From the NCBI RefSeq assembly GCF_900155615.1, contig NZ_FUHT01000004.1:868001-932000 (forward strand): 64,000 bases of DNA, read 5' to 3'. The translations under genes were made by a program, and so were the position numbers. Numbering within the stretch: position 1 is the stretch's first letter; each line of letters begins with the position of its first letter. The notes beneath the pieces were generated by a model. It did not search any database. It saw only the letters and a list, made by a program, of their open reading frames with translations, and was not told where the DNA came from. Source of the stretch: Massiliimalia massiliensis (GTDB lineage Bacteria > Bacillota > Clostridia > Oscillospirales > Ruminococcaceae). Below are positions 61,496 through 64,000 of this stretch, piece by piece.

Positions 61496-61988
61496 ACCGG
61501 CAGCGATTTGGTTTGTCAAACGACGGATTAAAGGCGTAAAAATTCTTTGCGTCCAAATGCTCATTAACAATGGAAAGCGCTTCGCCGAAACGCTGGAAAT
61601 GGACAATTTCTCTTTCTCTCAGAAATTTAATCGGATCGCGTACATCCGGATCATCTACCAGTCTCAGGATATTGTCATAGCTCAGCCTTGCTTTTTGTTC
61701 TGCTGCCAGGTCCTCATTCAAATCAGCGATTGCGTCGCCCGTTACAGCAAATGTTTCAGCCGAGAAAGGAGTCCCACTGGCAAACTGCGGATAAATTCCA
61801 GCAGTATGGTCTACAAAGTAAGTATCAAAGCCACTGGCTTTAATCTCCTTTTCACTCATGCCCTGTGTCAGTTGAAATAGGATCGCAGATATAATCTCCA
61901 TATGCGCCAGCTCTTCCGTACCTATATCAGTTAATGTTCCGCGAACTTCTCCATAAGGCATACTGTATCGTTGGTGGAGATACCGCAT
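61494..61988 (-). CDS. cotJC: CotJC-type manganese catalase, 5'-truncated
   Basis: A 164-residue Mn-catalase fold of the spore-coat CotJC type, with GTEELAHMEIISAI and LREREIVHFQRF, which hold later Mn ligands (Glu, His). The full family length is about 190. In the same frame, catalase-like codons (GGPHGELGAS) continue upstream of the ATG to about 62024, then meet TAG at 62031-62033. No start codon lies in that stretch. The Glu of GEL, the expected first Mn ligand, is thus lost in any product starting at the ATG. It is probably a truncated pseudogene. Confidence 0.85.
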   Translation of the reverse strand: MRYLHQRYSMPYGEVRGTLTDIGTEELAHMEIISAILFQLTQGMSEKEIKASGFDTYFVDHTAGIYPQFASGTPFSAETFAVTGDAIADLNEDLAAEQKARLSYDNILRLVDDPDVRDPIKFLREREIVHFQRFGEALSIVNEHLDAKNFYAFNPSFDKPNRCR

Positions 61989-62036
61989 CGAAGCGCCTAA
62001 TTCTCCATGAGGTCCTCCTGATAGTAAATGCTATAA

Positions 62037-62074
62037 CAGGAGACCTTCAGCAAAGGCTCTCCGAAGGTCTCCTG
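62037..62074. repeat. 12-bp inverted repeat upstream of the truncated catalase
   Basis: CAGGAGACCTTC and GAAGGTCTCCTG with a 14-base loop lie just beyond the break in the catalase frame. It could be an insertion scar or a hairpin. Confidence 0.7.
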
Positions 62075-62143
62075 ACATCTAAGAGCTCCGGCGACATGCC
62101 TTATCAGTCTGATTATCTGAAATTCTGCCTGTTGTTACTTAAG

Positions 62144-62172
62144 AAAAGAGTGCCAATATTTGGCACTCTTTT
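62144..62172 (-). terminator. terminator of the lipoprotein gene
   Basis: Stem AAAAGAGTGCCAA/TTGGCACTCTTTT, 20 bases after the stop codon. Confidence 0.88.
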
Positions 62173-62191
62173 CGGTAATTAATTTTCTTCT

Positions 62192-63112
62192 TTATTCAAT
62201 CGGTTCACAATAATGCATATTTTGTGTTAATTCTTCGCTGTTGTCTAACGCTCCAAAGAACCGATACCGGTCTCCTACCTTGAAAGTCATTGGGGTAAAA
62301 CGCATATCAAAATAAATGTTGTACAAAAAACCATCATCTCCCCGGACTTTAACTGCATGATAACTTGTATCGGGTAATTCAAATGCTTCTACTGTTCCTT
62401 CCATTTGAACCAACAGCCCGTAACGGTCATTTGGTTCTGTCTTCAGCAAGTTTTCCCGGTTTAAAGGTACATAGTCCTCTTGTTTGATTTCCTCCCAGAA
62501 TTCATCATCATGCACAGCATATAAATAATTGTTGCGGGAACTTCGGTTTGTAACCACCATGGTATAATCCCCAAACTTAAAGACCTCGCTATGCTTGTCA
62601 TCCTCCTGTGTGGTTACGATATTTCTGACCTGTTCTTTTATTTCTTTAAAATCACCGTCCGGTTCTACACAAGTCGCTGCCGCCGCAATAATTTCTGTCC
62701 ACTCCGCATCTATCGCTTCTCTGTTGTACCACTTCGTTGCGTCACCCATGAGTGATATCTTAAAGGATTTTTTCTGTATATCCCGATCTTTGTAAAATTG
62801 AATTTCATACGGAGATGGGGTTCCAAACTCCTCTGTTTCAAACTCAAAATAACACCAGTTATGTTCTGCCGTATCCATTTGGTGGTAAGCAGGTTCTTTT
62901 ACCATCTCATAACATAACCCATACATTTCCGTTAACTCGCCCATCTCGTCATACATGGCCTGAACAAAATCCGGCACCCCGTTTTCGTCTTCCGACTCAA
63001 TGGGCTGGCTTTCATTGCTTCCGCCTGTTGTACTGGGGGCAGAGGTTCCACAGCCGGACAATACTACTATCAGCATAGCGATAACTACCAACATCAGTTT
63101 TGTCTTTTTCAT
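62192..63112 (-). CDS. lipoprotein of unknown function
   Basis: A 306-residue exported lipoprotein. The signal peptide MKKTKLMLVVIAMLIVVLSGC ends in a lipobox Cys, followed by a Ser/Thr/Gly-rich linker. The mature part is acidic (VPDFVQAMYDEMGELTEMYG...). A C-terminal segment VQMEGTVEAFELPDTSYHAVKV and VGDRYRFFGALDN may form an OB-like barrel. I do not recognise the family. The start at 63112 follows AGGTGGACTTTT; the ATG at 63148 has no ribosome site. It is monocistronic. Confidence 0.8.
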   Translation of the reverse strand: MKKTKLMLVVIAMLIVVLSGCGTSAPSTTGGSNESQPIESEDENGVPDFVQAMYDEMGELTEMYGLCYEMVKEPAYHQMDTAEHNWCYFEFETEEFGTPSPYEIQFYKDRDIQKKSFKISLMGDATKWYNREAIDAEWTEIIAAAATCVEPDGDFKEIKEQVRNIVTTQEDDKHSEVFKFGDYTMVVTNRSSRNNYLYAVHDDEFWEEIKQEDYVPLNRENLLKTEPNDRYGLLVQMEGTVEAFELPDTSYHAVKVRGDDGFLYNIYFDMRFTPMTFKVGDRYRFFGALDNSEELTQNMHYCEPIE

Positions 63113-63197
63113 AAAAGTCCACCTACTTTTTTTAATTATATTATACAATATTGCTGATAAAAAGCAAGCGTTTTTTGTAATCCTTTTCTTCTTTTAA

Positions 63198-63227
63198 AAA
63201 TGTCCCCGGATTTCTCCGAGGACATTT
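63198..63227 (-). terminator. terminator of the amidase gene
   Basis: Stem AAATGTCC/GGACATTT with inner CCGG/CCGA pairing and a T-rich tail. Confidence 0.75.
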
Positions 63228-63230
63228 ATT

Positions 63231-64000
63231 TTATCTTTCCTTAATCTGAATCTGAAATCTGTCAATGGCAGTACCGTCAGCATTCCCGGCATAACCGTCC
63301 ATCCCGTTTTTGGTTGAGGTATCCTCCTGCCAGGCAAAGTAGCCTTTGTTTAACTCTGACACTCGGTAATATGCCTGTTGGTATGGACGTACATCGTCCG
63401 GCGTGCTGAAATATACCTGCACCCCGTCTATTGGCGTCTTGTTGCCCGCATATCCGTTCTTGTTGTCCTTCATATCGTATCCAGTCACCCACGGCAGCCA
63501 GCGTCCTTTTGTATGTACCCGATATTTCACTTTTCCGGCATTTACCTTGATTGCTATGTCGGTGATAGCTTCTCCCTTGTTACCAGCATAATCGTTCAGG
63601 TTCTTTACCTCCGGCAGCCAGCGCCCATTTGCGCGCGCCCTGTAGGTTACGTCAATCTTCCTGCTCTCAGCCGGTTCCTTTTCAGGTTCGCTGTTCCCCA
63701 GCCGCTTGTTGACCTCCTCCGCGATATACGGGAATTTGCTTTGCAGGTACGGCCCCGGACAGGTCGTTGCTGCAAACATATTGTGCCGGGTAAGGTTTCC
63801 CTTGCTGTCTCCGGTATAATTGAGCTTCTTGATCCCGTTCCGTTCGCAGATATCCACACACAGATCAATCAGCTTTGCAAGCGCCTTGTCTGATACATGC
63901 CAGTCTGTATCCGCGTTCCCGTCATTGGCTGCCTCAATCGTGACCGCCTTATAGTCATTGGAACGGTCGCTCGAAGCCCAGGAACGGTAATTTTCTTCTG
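63231..64000 (-). CDS. phage-type N-acetylmuramoyl-L-alanine amidase (C-terminal part)
   Basis: The frame is open to the right edge, so the N-terminus is missing. The amidase_2/PGRP-like part has YKAVTIEAANDGNADTDW, then LTRHNMFAATTCPGPYLQSKFP, where His and Cys are likely zinc ligands. After a linker (SEPEKEPAESR), a repeat-type wall-binding region follows with three units containing GRWLPEV or GRWLPWV and YAGN motifs (about the last 145 residues). This layout is typical of phage endolysins. No other phage gene lies in the window. Confidence 0.85.
   Translation of the reverse strand, partial: EENYRSWASSDRSNDYKAVTIEAANDGNADTDWHVSDKALAKLIDLCVDICERNGIKKLNYTGDSKGNLTRHNMFAATTCPGPYLQSKFPYIAEEVNKRLGNSEPEKEPAESRKIDVTYRARANGRWLPEVKNLNDYAGNKGEAITDIAIKVNAGKVKYRVHTKGRWLPWVTGYDMKDNKNGYAGNKTPIDGVQVYFSTPDDVRPYQQAYYRVSELNKGYFAWQEDTSTKNGMDGYAGNADGTAIDRFQIQIKER

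Overview
The window reads as chromosome of an endospore-forming anaerobic member of the Clostridia, probably Oscillospiraceae/Ruminococcaceae-like. This rests on spoIIID, spoIVA, a SPOCS-LysM protein, a CotJC-type catalase, an HrcA/CIRCE heat-shock operon and a glmS ribozyme. Many promoters fit the vegetative TTGACA-17-TATAAT pattern, often with an extended -10 TGnTATAAT. No rRNA, CRISPR array or integrase is visible.

Layout. 0-7.4 kb: the start of glmS behind its ribozyme, an alpha/beta hydrolase, a Crp/Fnr regulator divergent from a leuCD-(TIM barrel)-leuB operon, and a phosphodiesterase. 7.4-15.4 kb: a MacB-like ABC/FtsX/HlyD export system, then an ECF sigma factor with an RsgI-like anti-sigma factor carrying aspartate-rich repeats. 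15.4-25.4 kb: an amino-acid ABC importer without a binding protein, rlmH, an MBL hydrolase, murA, hrcA-grpE-dnaK-dnaJ under CIRCE control, and a YcxB-like membrane protein. 25.4-40.2 kb: two IS200-type insertions, spoIIID, nagA, mutY, an MGMT-family gene, an orphan CARF/DUF1887 (Card1-like) nuclease, a dCMP deaminase/uxaB/thioesterase/HAD/dehydrogenase run, dinB, nhaC, a pair of half-size TSUP genes and tRNA-Gln(CTG).

41.1-56.2 kb is a visibly AT-richer block of eleven genes on the minus strand. In transcription order it holds a zinc dehydrogenase, a TIM-barrel isomerase, a GH4 glycosidase, a sugar-binding lipoprotein, two permeases, a YesM/YesN two-component pair, a 1008-residue protein resembling clan GH-A hydrolases, a PMI-like cupin and a second TIM-barrel isomerase. 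It looks like a self-regulated uptake and breakdown pathway for an unidentified glycoside, probably acquired.

56.4-64 kb holds a TIGR04076 protein, a 43-residue Cys/Gly-rich peptide, spoIVA, a SPOCS-LysM protein, a LUD-domain protein, a 5'-truncated CotJC catalase, an unknown lipoprotein and the C-terminal part of a phage-type peptidoglycan amidase running off the right edge.

The items most worth a second look are the orphan CARF nuclease, the glycoside island, the Shine-Dalgarno-sequestering hairpins shared by two divergent IS200 copies, the ABC ATPase-AbrB fusion, the repeat-rich anti-sigma factor and the truncated catalase.
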